From: Alphaproteobacteria bacterium
Lineage (GTDB): Bacteria; Pseudomonadota; Alphaproteobacteria; UBA8366; GCA-2717185
Direction of reading: 5' to 3'
DNA length: 41,710 nt
Assembly: GCA_040905865.1 (NCBI GenBank)
Contig: JBBDQU010000006.1
Location: forward strand, 17,592-59,301
Made by a program: the position numbers and the translations under genes. The notes below the pieces were generated by a model. The model was given only the letters and a program-made list of their open reading frames with translations, made no database searches and had not been told where the DNA came from. How positions within the stretch are numbered: position 1 is the stretch's first letter; each line of letters begins with the position of its first letter. This document shows, one piece after another, positions 7,708 through 16,057 of this stretch.

Positions 7708-8496
7708 CTACAACCGATAGTTACGTATAGCGTCCTGATCCAGATTAGATGCCGGGACAAGGCAGTAATGCCGCTCGTCCACTACTTTGATATCGTCGTC
7801 CTGTAGCGTCAGTTCGAATAAAGCGACGACATTATCTTCCATGAATTGAGCGGCAATTGCCCGGCATCTCATTTTCGGAAATTTCTGCTCGACGAAACGG
7901 ATATCCTGTGTTGTCTGCACTATCCCGATCTGGTCCTTGCCCCCCTTCGCCTGCACGGGAATGACGTAGTGGCACCCATATTTATCGAGGCCGATATAAA
8001 GCTCGTCGATCTCGATTTGTCCGATGCCTTCGACGGTCGTACGAAGGTGATTCTGCAAGCTGTAGGTCGTCAGGCCGAGAAACGTATCGATTAAGCGGTT
8101 ATAACGGACTATCGCAAGAAGGGCCTGCTCGTCGTCTAGCGCATAGGCACGTATCAATTCCGGCGTTGAATCCGGAATATCTACTATCACGAGATCCTCA
8201 CGCGGTACGATGCGCGTTTTCTTCACGAGCTTAAAACGATATACGCCCCTTCCCGCCCCTTCGATAATCCATTCTCGATCTTCCGATTGGGTGTTTAGAA
8301 TATTGTTGGGCAACCGATTCCGATAACGGAAGGAATAAGGCACATCGCCGATATTTTTGACGCGGGCGAAACCAAGTGCAGCAGCACCGTCTTCAAGTTC
8401 TGTGCGAAGAAACTCGAACTCAGTCGCCCCTTCCGTATAGTGATCGAAAAAAATCCTCTCTATCAGTGCCTGATATCGATTAAGTTTTTCAGCCAT
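7708..8496 (-). CDS. Predicted type II restriction endonuclease, PD-(D/E)XK-like with Q-x-K variant
   Basis: A 262-residue protein starting at ATG 8496, whose first 8 bases overlap the methyltransferase stop, so the two are translationally coupled. A long in-frame extension upstream only reads through the methyltransferase in another frame. No restriction enzyme family is named with certainty. A probable nuclease core is visible: IEIDELYIGLDKYG (Glu162, Asp164, Glu165), then VIPVQAKGGKDQIG (Gln182-Ala-Lys184), arranged like the acidic residue plus Q-x-K signature of Mrr-type PD-(D/E)XK nucleases. Position in the vsr-methyltransferase operon strongly supports the restriction role. Base composition is AT-richer than the chromosome, consistent with horizontal acquisition. 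Confidence 0.72.
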   Translation of the reverse strand: MAEKLNRYQALIERIFFDHYTEGATEFEFLRTELEDGAAALGFARVKNIGDVPYSFRYRNRLPNNILNTQSEDREWIIEGAGRGVYRFKLVKKTRIVPREDLVIVDIPDSTPELIRAYALDDEQALLAIVRYNRLIDTFLGLTTYSLQNHLRTTVEGIGQIEIDELYIGLDKYGCHYVIPVQAKGGKDQIGIVQTTQDIRFVEQKFPKMRCRAIAAQFMEDNVVALFELTLQDDDIKVVDERHYCLVPASNLDQDAIRNYRL

Positions 8497-9856
8497 GGGC
8501 AGCCTGCAACGAGAGACGTTCTCTCTCGATTTCAATCTGCTTACGTTTCTTAGTCCCACTTTTGCGATCTCGCCTGCTAAGCGGAGGCTCGACGCCGAAT
8601 CGCGCCGCCGCTTTGGACATATCGACCGCAAGCAACGTTGGATCGTCGAGCGTAATCGTACCCTCGGGACGACCGGCTTCGATATCGAGCGCTTTACGCA
8701 CGGCGCCTGCAATTGCTCGGGCAAGCGGCGGCGGCACCGCATTGCCGATCTGACGCGCTCCATGCCACTTCGTGACATGGAACCGGAACCAGTCCGGAAA
8801 ACCGTGAAGCCGCGCCATCTCACGCACGGTAATACACCGTAGATACGTATAGTGGATCGGTCTAGGACTGGTGAATGCGCCGCGCGCTCCGTCGGTACCC
8901 GCACGGAGTGTATTCGACACGCCGTCGCCCGGCAGTTTGAAAAATCGACTGATCGGTTCTACGGCACCTGGCGCCGTTTCGCAGAAACGGCGCTGGGATA
9001 TCTCCGTGTGCTTGGTTCTAGCGCTAGACGTTAGAATCGCCGGATTCCATTCACGCACATAACCAAAGTGCCAGGCATCGTTCGTCATGCACCGTAATGC
9101 GGCAGCATAGGAAGAAGGGCTCCCGAAATCGCTCGTTTTCACAGAGTCTGACGCGAGAAGTGTTTCGAACCGATCGGCATCGGGAAGGTCCCCTATCGCC
9201 TCGGCGCAAGTGGGTCCGATCGGCAACTCGTCGATTTTCTGTCGCCGGCCGGCAACGTTGGTCGAAGGTGAAGGATAATCTGGAAGCGCTTCTCCCTTGC
9301 GCGCTCCGAGAAGAATCAAACGCTCGCGGAACTGCGGCGTGCCGAAATGAGCCGCATTTAATACCTTCCAAGGCAAACGCACCGCGTAACCGGCCCTATC
9401 GAACGCTTCGACGAGCTCTTTCAGGAAAGATTTGTGCCTGCCGACGGTGAGCCCCTTTACATTCTCGAAGACAAATGTGCGGGCATTGAGCTCGGCGACA
9501 AGCCGAACGAATTCCAATACAAGCTTATTTCGCGGATCTTCCAGAGCGCGATGCCCAATAAGCGAAAAGCCCTGACACGGCGCTCCCCCGAACACACAGT
9601 CGATTGGACGATCGCCTATGCCGGCTACTTTCCGAATATGAGTGGCGCTTAAACCTTCCACCGAATGCGGAATGATCGGTGTATTCGGAAAATTGTACTT
9701 GTGAACGGCACAGTGGACCGGATCGATTTCGACGGCTGCGACAATATCGAAACCCGCTTGCTCGAAGCCGAGGCTTAAACCGCCGGCTCCAGCGAACAAA
9801 TCAATTCCAATGGGGCGCTTGACAGGCTGACGTTCGGATTGCTTTTTTTCCTTCAT
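8489..9856 (-). CDS. DNA (cytosine-5) methyltransferase
   Basis: A 455-residue C5-cytosine methyltransferase. Motif I FAGAGGLSLGF binds AdoMet, motif IV GGAPCQGFS holds the catalytic Cys94, motif VI is ENVKG (Glu131), and motifs IX-X include TVREMARLHGFPDWFRF and QIGNAVPPPLA. The stretch between motifs VIII and IX (~200-290) is the target-recognition domain; the recognised site cannot be read by eye. A charged, Lys/Arg-rich tail follows motif X. It protects host DNA against the coupled downstream endonuclease, and the vsr gene lies 42 bp upstream. The region is visibly less GC-rich than its surroundings. Confidence 0.95.
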   Translation of the reverse strand: MKEKKQSERQPVKRPIGIDLFAGAGGLSLGFEQAGFDIVAAVEIDPVHCAVHKYNFPNTPIIPHSVEGLSATHIRKVAGIGDRPIDCVFGGAPCQGFSLIGHRALEDPRNKLVLEFVRLVAELNARTFVFENVKGLTVGRHKSFLKELVEAFDRAGYAVRLPWKVLNAAHFGTPQFRERLILLGARKGEALPDYPSPSTNVAGRRQKIDELPIGPTCAEAIGDLPDADRFETLLASDSVKTSDFGSPSSYAAALRCMTNDAWHFGYVREWNPAILTSSARTKHTEISQRRFCETAPGAVEPISRFFKLPGDGVSNTLRAGTDGARGAFTSPRPIHYTYLRCITVREMARLHGFPDWFRFHVTKWHGARQIGNAVPPPLARAIAGAVRKALDIEAGRPEGTITLDDPTLLAVDMSKAAARFGVEPPLSRRDRKSGTKKRKQIEIERERLSLQAAHG

Positions 9857-9898
9857 CCCTCGAAGATACCGAACTTCGTCAGTCGTGTCGGTTGAATT

Positions 9899-10306
9899 TT
9901 ACGGTTCGTCCAAAAAATTTCTCAACACCTTTGCCAAATCGTCAATATCTGTCGTTTGGCATTGCCAAACGACAAAAACCCGCCATGCTAGTAATGCGAG
10001 TTGCTCTGCTCTATTTTTATCGCGCTCGACGTTCTTAGCGATTTTCGGTTTCCAGTAGTCAAGGCGAGATTTAGGGAGTTGCCCCTTCTTGCATCCATGC
10101 CCGTGCCAGAAGCACCCGTTTACGAAAATCACTTTCTTGCGACTTGGGAATACGATATCGGGCGTGCCGGGCAACTCCTTGCGATGTAGCCTGTAACGAT
10201 ATCCCAGTGAATGAAGTAGCCGACGGACGGTCAATTCGGGCTTCGTATTCTCACGTTTTACCGCCTGCATAATACGTCGGCGTTGAATCGGGTCTCGAGT
10301 ATCCAT
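9899..10306 (-). CDS. vsr: Very short patch repair endonuclease
   Basis: A 135-residue Vsr endonuclease. It nicks DNA at T:G mismatches left when 5-methylcytosine deaminates, protecting the methyltransferase sites. Visible motifs are MQAVKRENTKPELTVRRLLH, the catalytic Asp50 in LPGTPDIVFP, and the Cys/His cluster VNGCFWHGHGCKKG with a later Cys116 that forms the structural zinc site. The start at 10306 gives the normal family opening (DTRDPIQRRRIMQAV); an 18-residue upstream extension lacks support. It is the first gene of the operon, with the AT-rich promoter region to its right. Confidence 0.93.
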   Translation of the reverse strand: MDTRDPIQRRRIMQAVKRENTKPELTVRRLLHSLGYRYRLHRKELPGTPDIVFPSRKKVIFVNGCFWHGHGCKKGQLPKSRLDYWKPKIAKNVERDKNRAEQLALLAWRVFVVWQCQTTDIDDLAKVLRNFLDEP

Positions 10307-10383
10307 AAGACAAAAACTACTCGCTCGATTGCACAAATACAGGCTAGATGACCATCGCATTATCGAATGAATATCAGAATTTA

Positions 10384-10412
10384 TTGACTTTTAACTTATT
10401 TTAGCCTATTAT
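10384..10412 (+). promoter_or_regulatory. Sigma70-like promoter sequence
   Basis: TTGACT at 10384-10389 and TATTAT at 10407-10412, with 17 bp between. It points rightward into the decamer arrays and the gene at 10988. The sequence resembles the promoter region at 41568-41595 (25 of 32 bases agree when that one is read on its own strand). Confidence 0.45.
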
Positions 10413-10485
10413 TCCTTTTTTTAATTTTCGGGACAATCCGCTTCAAACCGCGACTCCCCGCCCCCGCCGCATTGCAAACCGGAAA

Positions 10486-10515
10486 TGTTAAGCCATGTTA
10501 ATCGGTGTTAAGGAT
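10486..10515 (+). repeat. Decamer array 1 (three 10-bp direct units)
   Basis: Units TGTTAAGCCA, TGTTAATCGG and TGTTAAGGAT, in tandem without spacers. Preceded by GGAAA and followed by an AT-rich TTTTCATACTTT and CCCCCG, the same framing as the other arrays. Confidence 0.85.
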
Positions 10516-10559
10516 TTTCATACTTTCCCCCGCTGCCACACCCGCCCGCCCCGCGAAAT

Positions 10560-10589
10560 GCCAACAAAAGCCAATAAAAGCCAATCTTT
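10560..10589 (+). repeat. Decamer array 2 (GCCAA type)
   Basis: Units GCCAACAAAA, GCCAATAAAA and GCCAATCTTT in tandem. Relative to the TGTTAA type, the TT is replaced by CC and CG by AA, but the 10-bp period, the copy number of three and the flanking GAAA / TTTT..CCCCCG are kept. Confidence 0.8.
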
Positions 10590-10644
10590 TCGCATTTTAT
10601 CCCCCGGCCGGTCCGCCCGCCATGCTGCGCTGCACACCGGAAAA

Positions 10645-10674
10645 GCCGACAAATGCCAATAAAAGCCAATCATT
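10645..10674 (+). repeat. Decamer array 3 (GCCAA type)
   Basis: Units GCCGACAAAT, GCCAATAAAA and GCCAATCATT. The same family as array 2, preceded by CCGGAAAA and followed by TCCCCTGTTTTTTCGG. Confidence 0.78.
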
Positions 10675-10790
10675 TCCCCTGTTTTTTCGGCGCGCGGGCA
10701 ACGGGCGGCGGATGCCAGGCGGTGCCGTTCGGTGTTAGGCTTGGCCCATGGCGGTTGCAGGGCCCGGCGGCGCGGCGCGGTGCGGCGGAA

Positions 10791-10820
10791 TGTTAAGCGA
10801 TGTTAATCGATGTTAAGCGA
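10791..10820 (+). repeat. Decamer array 4 (TGTTAA type)
   Basis: Units TGTTAAGCGA, TGTTAATCGA and TGTTAAGCGA, the cleanest copy. Followed by AAACAGTTTTTTCACCCCCG, which recurs after array 5 with one change. Confidence 0.88.
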
Positions 10821-10887
10821 AAACAGTTTTTTCACCCCCGCGCGTGATGCGGGCGGGCCGGGCGGGATGCGGGCGAATGTCAGGGAA

Positions 10888-10917
10888 TGTTAAGCGATGT
10901 TAACCGATGTTAAGCGA
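10888..10917 (+). repeat. Decamer array 5 (TGTTAA type)
   Basis: Units TGTTAAGCGA, TGTTAACCGA and TGTTAAGCGA. Together with flanks it forms a direct repeat of roughly 55 bp with array 4. It ends 70 bp before the FemAB-like gene. Confidence 0.88.
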
Positions 10918-10987
10918 AAACCGTTTTTTCACCCCCGTCCCCGCCTGATTCGGGCCGGGCGGGCGGTGCGGAGGGTGCGGGGCTGAT

Positions 10988-12160
10988 ATGCCGGACGGGC
11001 GCGAGGCGATAACCATCGACCTGCTGGACCGGATCGACCGGGTCGATGCGGCGCAGTGGGATGCCTGCGCCGGCGGCGCGAATCCGTTTGTCAGCCATAC
11101 CTTCCTGCACGCGCTGGAGGAAAGCGGCTCGGTCGGCCGGAAAAGCGGCTGGGCGCCGCAGCACCTGGCGGTGCGCGACGGGGCCGGGCTGCTGCTGGGG
11201 GCGGTGCCGATGTACCTGAAGAACCATTCGCAGGGCGAATATGTCTTCGACTGGGGCTGGGCCGATGCCTATGAGCGCGCGGGCGGGCGCTATTACCCCA
11301 AGCTGCAGGCGGCGGTGCCGTTCTCGCCGGTCACCGGGCCCCGGCTGCTGGTGCGGCCGGGGCCGCAGGCGGATGCGGTGCGCCGGGCGATGATCGGCGG
11401 GCTGGTGGAGGTCGCCACGCGCTATGGCGTGTCCTCGCTGCATGTCACCTTCGCGCAGCCAGGCGATGTGGCGGCGCTGGCGGCGGCGGGGTTCCTGGTG
11501 CGGCACGGCCACCAGTTCCACTGGCACAACCGGGGCTATGGCTGCTTCGACGATTTCCTGGCCGACCTGTCCAGCCGCAAGCGCAAGAATATCCGCAAGG
11601 AGCGCCAGAAGGTCGCCGACAGGGGGATTTCCGTGGCGATGCTGAACGGGCCGGATATCCGCCCCGAACACTGGGACGAGTTCCACCATTTCTATGTCAG
11701 CACCTATGACCGCAAATGGGGCTATCCCTACCTGACGCGGGATTTCTTCGCCATGCTGGGGGACCGCATGGCCGACCGGGTGGGCCTCGTGCGGGCGGAA
11801 CATGACGGGCGCGCCATCGCCGGCGCGCTGAACCTGGTGGGGGAGGACGCGCTGTACGGGCGCAACTGGGGCTGCGACGGGCGCTACCCCTTCCTGCATT
11901 TCGAATGCTGCTATTACCAGGCGATCGATTTCGCCATCGAGCGCGGGCTGGCTACGGTGGAGGCCGGGACCCAGGGGCCGCACAAGATCCAGCGCGGCTA
12001 CCTGCCGGTGCGGACGCAGAGCGCGCACTGGATCCGCGACGCGGGCTTCCGCGCGGCGGTGGCCGATTTCCTGGAACGCGAACGCCGGGCCGAGGCGGGG
12101 GAATCGGAACACCTCGCCGAGATGTCGCCCTTCCGCCGGACGGAGAACGATCCGGCCTGA
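10988..12160 (+). CDS. FemAB/GNAT-like 'peptidogalycan biosynthesis' family protein (PF04339-like)
   Basis: A 390-residue protein. The opening domain (WDACAGGANPFVSHTFLHALEESGSVGRKSGWAPQHL) and later SSRKRKNIRKERQKVADRGI, FYVSTYDRKWGYPYLTRDFF and LHFECCYYQAIDFAIERGLATVEAGTQGPHKIQRGYLP are hallmarks of the PF04339 family, a FemAB-like double-GNAT fold. Members are conserved in proteobacteria but the biochemical role is not settled; an aminoacyl or acyl transfer to a cell-surface substrate is the usual guess. The decamer arrays lie directly upstream, so expression may depend on them (inference). No signal peptide is visible. Confidence 0.8.
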   Translation: MPDGREAITIDLLDRIDRVDAAQWDACAGGANPFVSHTFLHALEESGSVGRKSGWAPQHLAVRDGAGLLLGAVPMYLKNHSQGEYVFDWGWADAYERAGGRYYPKLQAAVPFSPVTGPRLLVRPGPQADAVRRAMIGGLVEVATRYGVSSLHVTFAQPGDVAALAAAGFLVRHGHQFHWHNRGYGCFDDFLADLSSRKRKNIRKERQKVADRGISVAMLNGPDIRPEHWDEFHHFYVSTYDRKWGYPYLTRDFFAMLGDRMADRVGLVRAEHDGRAIAGALNLVGEDALYGRNWGCDGRYPFLHFECCYYQAIDFAIERGLATVEAGTQGPHKIQRGYLPVRTQSAHWIRDAGFRAAVADFLERERRAEAGESEHLAEMSPFRRTENDPA

Positions 12161-12410
12161 CGTGGGCCAGGATGGTGGGGCGCGGCGGTGGGGGCGCGGT
12201 TGCATCGCCGGGCCGGGATTTCGCGGTTCCCGTGATGCGCGTCACATCCCCGTGGCGCCGGGCCGTTCATAAAGCCCTTGCCGTGTCCGCCGCCATGCGC
12301 GGCGGAAAATCGCGGTGTTAACGCAGTTTCTTCACGGTTCGGTCACAATCGCCGGCCATTCTGTGAGGTATGGAACGGATGGGGCATCAGGGATTTACGC
12401 GAGGCACGCC

Positions 12411-12545
12411 ATGACAACAGACGCATTGAAATTCAACCTCGGACGGCGCCGGATTGCCCTCAACCCCTATGTCGTCTACGCGGCGGTGGTCGGCGTGTCG
12501 CTCGGCATCATGACCGCGCTGATCGTGCTCTCGCTCACCGTCTGA
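12411..12545 (+). CDS. 44-residue single-pass membrane peptide, unknown
   Basis: The frame starts ATG 12411 and encodes a short basic N-terminus (KFNLGRRRIALNPY) followed by one hydrophobic helix of about 25 residues ending LSLTV. By the positive-inside rule the N-terminus should be cytoplasmic. A purine-rich GCGAGGCACGCC precedes the start. It stands alone between two FemAB/GNAT-like genes, with 250 bp of upstream sequence and 18 bp to the convergent neighbour. No family is recognised; the well-formed helix in a high-GC genome makes it more likely real than not. Confidence 0.55.
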   Translation: MTTDALKFNLGRRRIALNPYVVYAAVVGVSLGIMTALIVLSLTV

Positions 12546-12563
12546 GGCAGGACCCGCGCGACC

Positions 12564-13670
12564 CTAACCGCGCAGCCGCTGGCGGGCGCCGTACAGCGCG
12601 TTGCCCAGGCGGGCCCGCAGCCCCGGCCGCTGCAGGGTGACGGTGCGGATGCCCGGCGCCGGCCGGCCCAGGCTCTCCTTGTAGCGCCCGCCGCCGGCCA
12701 TGAAGTCATACCGCGCCGCGCCGCCGGCCAGGTGGTGTTCGATGGCCAGCGCATGGCAGACCAGCCCCGGCCGCGCCTTGTTGTCCGCCTCGTAGGCGAA
12801 GCCGCTGGCGTAGTAATGCACCGTGCCGCGATGGCGGAAGTTGTACAGGTAGCCGACCACCGAATCGCCGGCGGCGACGCGCAGCAGCTCCACCGCGCCG
12901 CGCGGCAGGCCGGTTTCGATCAGCCGGCGGTGGAATCGCCGGAAGAAGGCGGGGCCGAAGGCGCCCGGGCGGCCGCGCGCCGTCCAGGTCGCCTGGTGCA
13001 GGCCGCAGAGCCCCTCGAACCAGGCCAGCGCCGCCGCGACATCGGATGCGGCCTCCAGGGTCAGCTTCCCCCGCGCCGCGTACAGCCGCGTCGCCCGGCG
13101 GATCTGGTAGCGGGTATTGGGGCTGAGCCCGCCCGGATAGTCGCCGCCGGCGGCGCGGATCGCCGCCAGGTCGACCGCGCTGGCGGGCAGCGCCGGGCCG
13201 GTCCGCCGGAGGATGCCGGGCAGCGCCGCCAGCGCTTCGGCGGTCGATTGCGACGCCGCGCCGATGACGATGCGGTCCCAGCCCGCCACCGCGCCGCGCC
13301 GCGCCCCCTCGTCCAGCAGCGCCGCGGCGCACCGCCCCTGCCCCGCGCCCGCAAAGCGCCGGTCCAGCAGGAAGCCGTTATATTCGAGATACAGGGAATC
13401 GAGGTCCGGCCGGCCGGTCTGGTGCAGGTGCAGGGCGCCGCCCGACCGGGGGCCCCCGGCGACCCGGCACGCCAGGCCCAGCGCGACGGCCCGGCCTTCC
13501 GACCGCCCTTCCAGCAGGACGGGTTCGTCGTCGATTTCGGCAAGCCAGGCGCCGATCCAGTCCCATGACAGGAAGAACCCGCCATCCGCGCGGGCTTCGA
13601 GATCCCGCCAGACCGGTTCCAGCGCGGCGGGGCTGTCCGCCGGCCTGAATGAAAATGCGATGGGCTCCAT
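12564..13670 (-). CDS. GNAT acyltransferase, CelD/BcsL-like (Acetyltransf_6)
   Basis: A 368-residue protein starting at ATG 13670 (MEPIAFSFRPADSPAALEPVW). The C-terminal half carries the Acetyltransf_6 pattern: LSPNTRYQIRRATRLYA, WFEGLCGLHQATWTARGRPGAFGPAFFRRFHRRLIE, VVGYLYNFRHRGTVHYYASGFAYE and YDFMAGGGRYKESLGR. Such proteins are linked to exopolysaccharide or surface glycan modification in some bacteria. A longer in-frame reading to 13955 only runs antiparallel through clpA and is rejected. It lies 31 bp downstream of clpA on the same strand and may be read through from it. Substrate unknown. Confidence 0.8.
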   Translation of the reverse strand: MEPIAFSFRPADSPAALEPVWRDLEARADGGFFLSWDWIGAWLAEIDDEPVLLEGRSEGRAVALGLACRVAGGPRSGGALHLHQTGRPDLDSLYLEYNGFLLDRRFAGAGQGRCAAALLDEGARRGAVAGWDRIVIGAASQSTAEALAALPGILRRTGPALPASAVDLAAIRAAGGDYPGGLSPNTRYQIRRATRLYAARGKLTLEAASDVAAALAWFEGLCGLHQATWTARGRPGAFGPAFFRRFHRRLIETGLPRGAVELLRVAAGDSVVGYLYNFRHRGTVHYYASGFAYEADNKARPGLVCHALAIEHHLAGGAARYDFMAGGGRYKESLGRPAPGIRTVTLQRPGLRARLGNALYGARQRLRG

Positions 13671-13701
13671 CAGACGGAGCGGATGCCGCCGCGGTTTCCG
13701 C

Positions 13702-16050
13702 TCAGCCTTCCAGCAGTTCGGGAACCTTCGAATCCGGCTTGTCGCCGTCCTTGCCGCTGCCGCTGTCGCCGCCGCCATCGGGCCGCCGGCGGCCCGGCGG
13801 GGCGCTGAATTCGAACGCCAGCTTGTCGCCGGCGAGCACCACCCTGACCATGCCGCCCTTGGCCAGCGCACCGAACAGCAGTTCTTCCGCCAGCGGCTTC
13901 TTGATGTTCTCCTGGATGACCCGCGACAGGGGCCGGGCGCCGAATTTCGGATCATAGCCCTTGCGCGCCAGCCAGTCGCGCGATTCGTCGTTCAGTTCGA
14001 TGCTCACATTGCGGTCGGCCAGTTGTCCTTCGAGCTCCATGATGAACTTGTCGACAACCCGGTGCACAACCTCCTGCGACAGCGAGGCGAAACCGATCAC
14101 CGCGTCCAGGCGGTTGCGGAATTCCGGCGTGAACATGCGGTTGACCGCCTCCTCATCCTCGCCGACCCGCGCCTCGCGGGCAAAGCCCATGGCGGGTTTC
14201 GCCATATCGGCGGCGCCGGCATTGGTGGTCATGATCAGGATCACGTTGCGGAAATCGACCGCCTTGCCGTTGTGGTCGGTCAGCTTGCCGTGATCCATGA
14301 CCTGCAGCAGCACGTTGAACAGGTCCGGATGCGCCTTCTCGATCTCGTCGAGCAGCAGCACGCAATGCGGATGCTGGTCGATGGCGTCCGTCAGCAGCCC
14401 GCCCTGGTCGAAACCGACATATCCCGGCGGCGCGCCCAGCAGGCGCGACACGCTGTGGCGCTCCATGTATTCGGACATGTCGAACCGGGTGATCTCGATC
14501 CCCATCGTCTTGGCCAGTTGCCGCGCGACCTCGGTCTTGCCGACGCCGGTCGGGCCGGAGAAGAGGTAACTGCCGATCGGCTTTTCCGCTTCGCGCAGCC
14601 CGGCGCGGGACATCTTGATCGCGGTGGCCAGCGCCTCAATCGCCGCATCCTGACCGAACACGACAGTCTTCAGGTCGCGGTCGAGATTCTTCAGCGAGTC
14701 CCGGTCGTTGCTGGAAACCTGCTTCGGCGGGATCCGCGCCATCATGGCGACGACCGCCTCGACATCGCGCACGCCGATGGTCTTCTTGCGGCGCGATTCC
14801 GGCAGCAGCATCTGGGACGCGCCGACCTCGTCTATGACGTCGATCGCCTTGTCCGGCAGCTTGCGGTCATTGATGTATTTCGCCGCAAGATCCACCGCCG
14901 TTTTCAGCGCTTCATTGGTGTAACGGACATGGTGGTGTTCTTCGTAATAGGGCTTCAGTCCCTGCAGTATCTTGATCGTGTCGGCAATAGAGGGTTCGCT
15001 GACGTCGATTTTCTGGAACCGGCGCACCAGCGCGCGGTCCTTCTCGAAATGGTTCCGGAATTCCTTGTAGGTCGTCGAACCGATACAGCACAGCGTGCCG
15101 CCCTGAAGCGCCGGCTTCAGCAGATTGGACGCGTCCATCGCCCCGCCGCTGGTGGCGCCGGCGCCGATCACCGTGTGAATCTCATCGATGAACAGGATCG
15201 CGCCGTCTTCTTCCTCCAGTTCCTTCATAACGGCCTTGAGCCGTTCCTCGAAGTCGCCGCGATAGCGCGTTCCCGCGAGCAGCGCGCCCATGTCGAGCGC
15301 ATAGATCGTCGATTTTGCGAGTACGCCGGGAACATCGCCTTCGACAATGCGCTTGGCCAGCCCTTCCGCGATCGCGGTCTTCCCGACGCCCGGGTCGCCG
15401 ACATACAACGGATTGTTTTTCGTGCGGCGACACAGGATCTGTATCGTCCGGTCGACTTCGTTCTTGCGGCCGATCAGCGGATCGATCTTGCCGGCCTTCG
15501 CCTTCTGATTCAGGTTCACGCAATAGGCCTCGAGCGCCTCGTTGCCCTTTTTATTGACCTTCTCCGCAGCCGCGTCCTCATCATTGCCGCTGACGCTTCG
15601 GGTGGTCGATTCGCTCGGCACCTTGGCGATACCGTGATTTATATAGTTGACCGCATCGAATCGGGTCATATCCTGCGCCTGCAGGTAGTAGACTGCATGG
15701 CTTTCGCGTTCGGAGAACATGGCGACCAGAACATTGGCGCCCGTCACTTCTTCCCGGCCCGACGACTGGACATGGATCGCGGCGCGTTGCAACACACGCT
15801 GGAAGCCCGCCGTCGGCTTCGGGTCCTCGACGAAATCGGCAACCAGCATTTCCAGTTCGCCATCGAGATATTCGCCAAGATCCTTTCGTAACCGGTCGAT
15901 ATCCACGCCACAGGCGCGCAAGACGGCGACGGCGTCCCGATCGTCACTCAAAGCAAACAACAAATGCTCCAGTGTAGCGTATTCATGACGCCGTTCGCTC
16001 GCTAACGCGATTGCACGGTGCAGGCTTTCTTCCAAATTGCGCGATAACAC
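13702..16050 (-). CDS. clpA: ATP-dependent Clp protease ATP-binding subunit ClpA
   Basis: A 782-residue double-AAA+ unfoldase that feeds substrates to ClpP. An N-domain with two repeats (residues ~1-145) binds ClpS. The first AAA+ module has Walker A GDPGVGKT (~218-225) and Walker B ILFIDEIH; the second has GPTGVGKT and [13 protein letters not shown], with arginine-finger and sensor segments TPEFRNRLD and KFGARPL. The ClpP-docking loop reads MGF where E. coli has IGL, a conservative change. The C-terminal tail is Gly/Asp-rich. clpS ends 7 bp upstream, so the adaptor and unfoldase are one operon. clpP is outside the window. Confidence 0.96.
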   Translation of the reverse strand: MLSRNLEESLHRAIALASERRHEYATLEHLLFALSDDRDAVAVLRACGVDIDRLRKDLGEYLDGELEMLVADFVEDPKPTAGFQRVLQRAAIHVQSSGREEVTGANVLVAMFSERESHAVYYLQAQDMTRFDAVNYINHGIAKVPSESTTRSVSGNDEDAAAEKVNKKGNEALEAYCVNLNQKAKAGKIDPLIGRKNEVDRTIQILCRRTKNNPLYVGDPGVGKTAIAEGLAKRIVEGDVPGVLAKSTIYALDMGALLAGTRYRGDFEERLKAVMKELEEEDGAILFIDEIHTVIGAGATSGGAMDASNLLKPALQGGTLCCIGSTTYKEFRNHFEKDRALVRRFQKIDVSEPSIADTIKILQGLKPYYEEHHHVRYTNEALKTAVDLAAKYINDRKLPDKAIDVIDEVGASQMLLPESRRKKTIGVRDVEAVVAMMARIPPKQVSSNDRDSLKNLDRDLKTVVFGQDAAIEALATAIKMSRAGLREAEKPIGSYLFSGPTGVGKTEVARQLAKTMGIEITRFDMSEYMERHSVSRLLGAPPGYVGFDQGGLLTDAIDQHPHCVLLLDEIEKAHPDLFNVLLQVMDHGKLTDHNGKAVDFRNVILIMTTNAGAADMAKPAMGFAREARVGEDEEAVNRMFTPEFRNRLDAVIGFASLSQEVVHRVVDKFIMELEGQLADRNVSIELNDESRDWLARKGYDPKFGARPLSRVIQENIKKPLAEELLFGALAKGGMVRVVLAGDKLAFEFSAPPGRRRPDGGGDSGSGKDGDKPDSKVPELLEG

Positions 16051-16057
16051 GGGAATA

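Larger units (their letters stand above)
10307..10987. other. 681-bp non-coding region with decamer arrays
   Basis: No convincing gene is present. The left 130 bp is AT-rich and should contain the leftward promoter of the vsr operon plus a rightward promoter-like pair at 10384-10412. The rest is GC-rich with five embedded AT-rich arrays, each three direct 10-bp units (listed separately). An open frame at 10505-10738 crosses two arrays but has repeat-derived composition and no ribosome site, so it is not called. Confidence 0.7.

Noticed and set aside
10505-10738. 77-codon frame across decamer arrays 2 and 3
   Set aside because: Low-complexity, no ribosome site; the 10-bp repeat shifts frame from unit to unit, so it does not look coding.
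10791-10820. CtrA binding box (TTAA-N7-TTAA)
   Set aside because: TTAA words are separated by 6, not 7, bases, and three in a row is not the usual CtrA layout; a variant cannot be excluded.
10486-10917. CRISPR array or classical plasmid iterons
   Set aside because: Units are 10 bp and contiguous without spacers, and no cas or rep gene is near.
13213-15891. 892-codon open frame opposite clpA
   Set aside because: Typical GC-rich antisense shadow of clpA and the GNAT gene; no recognisable domain.
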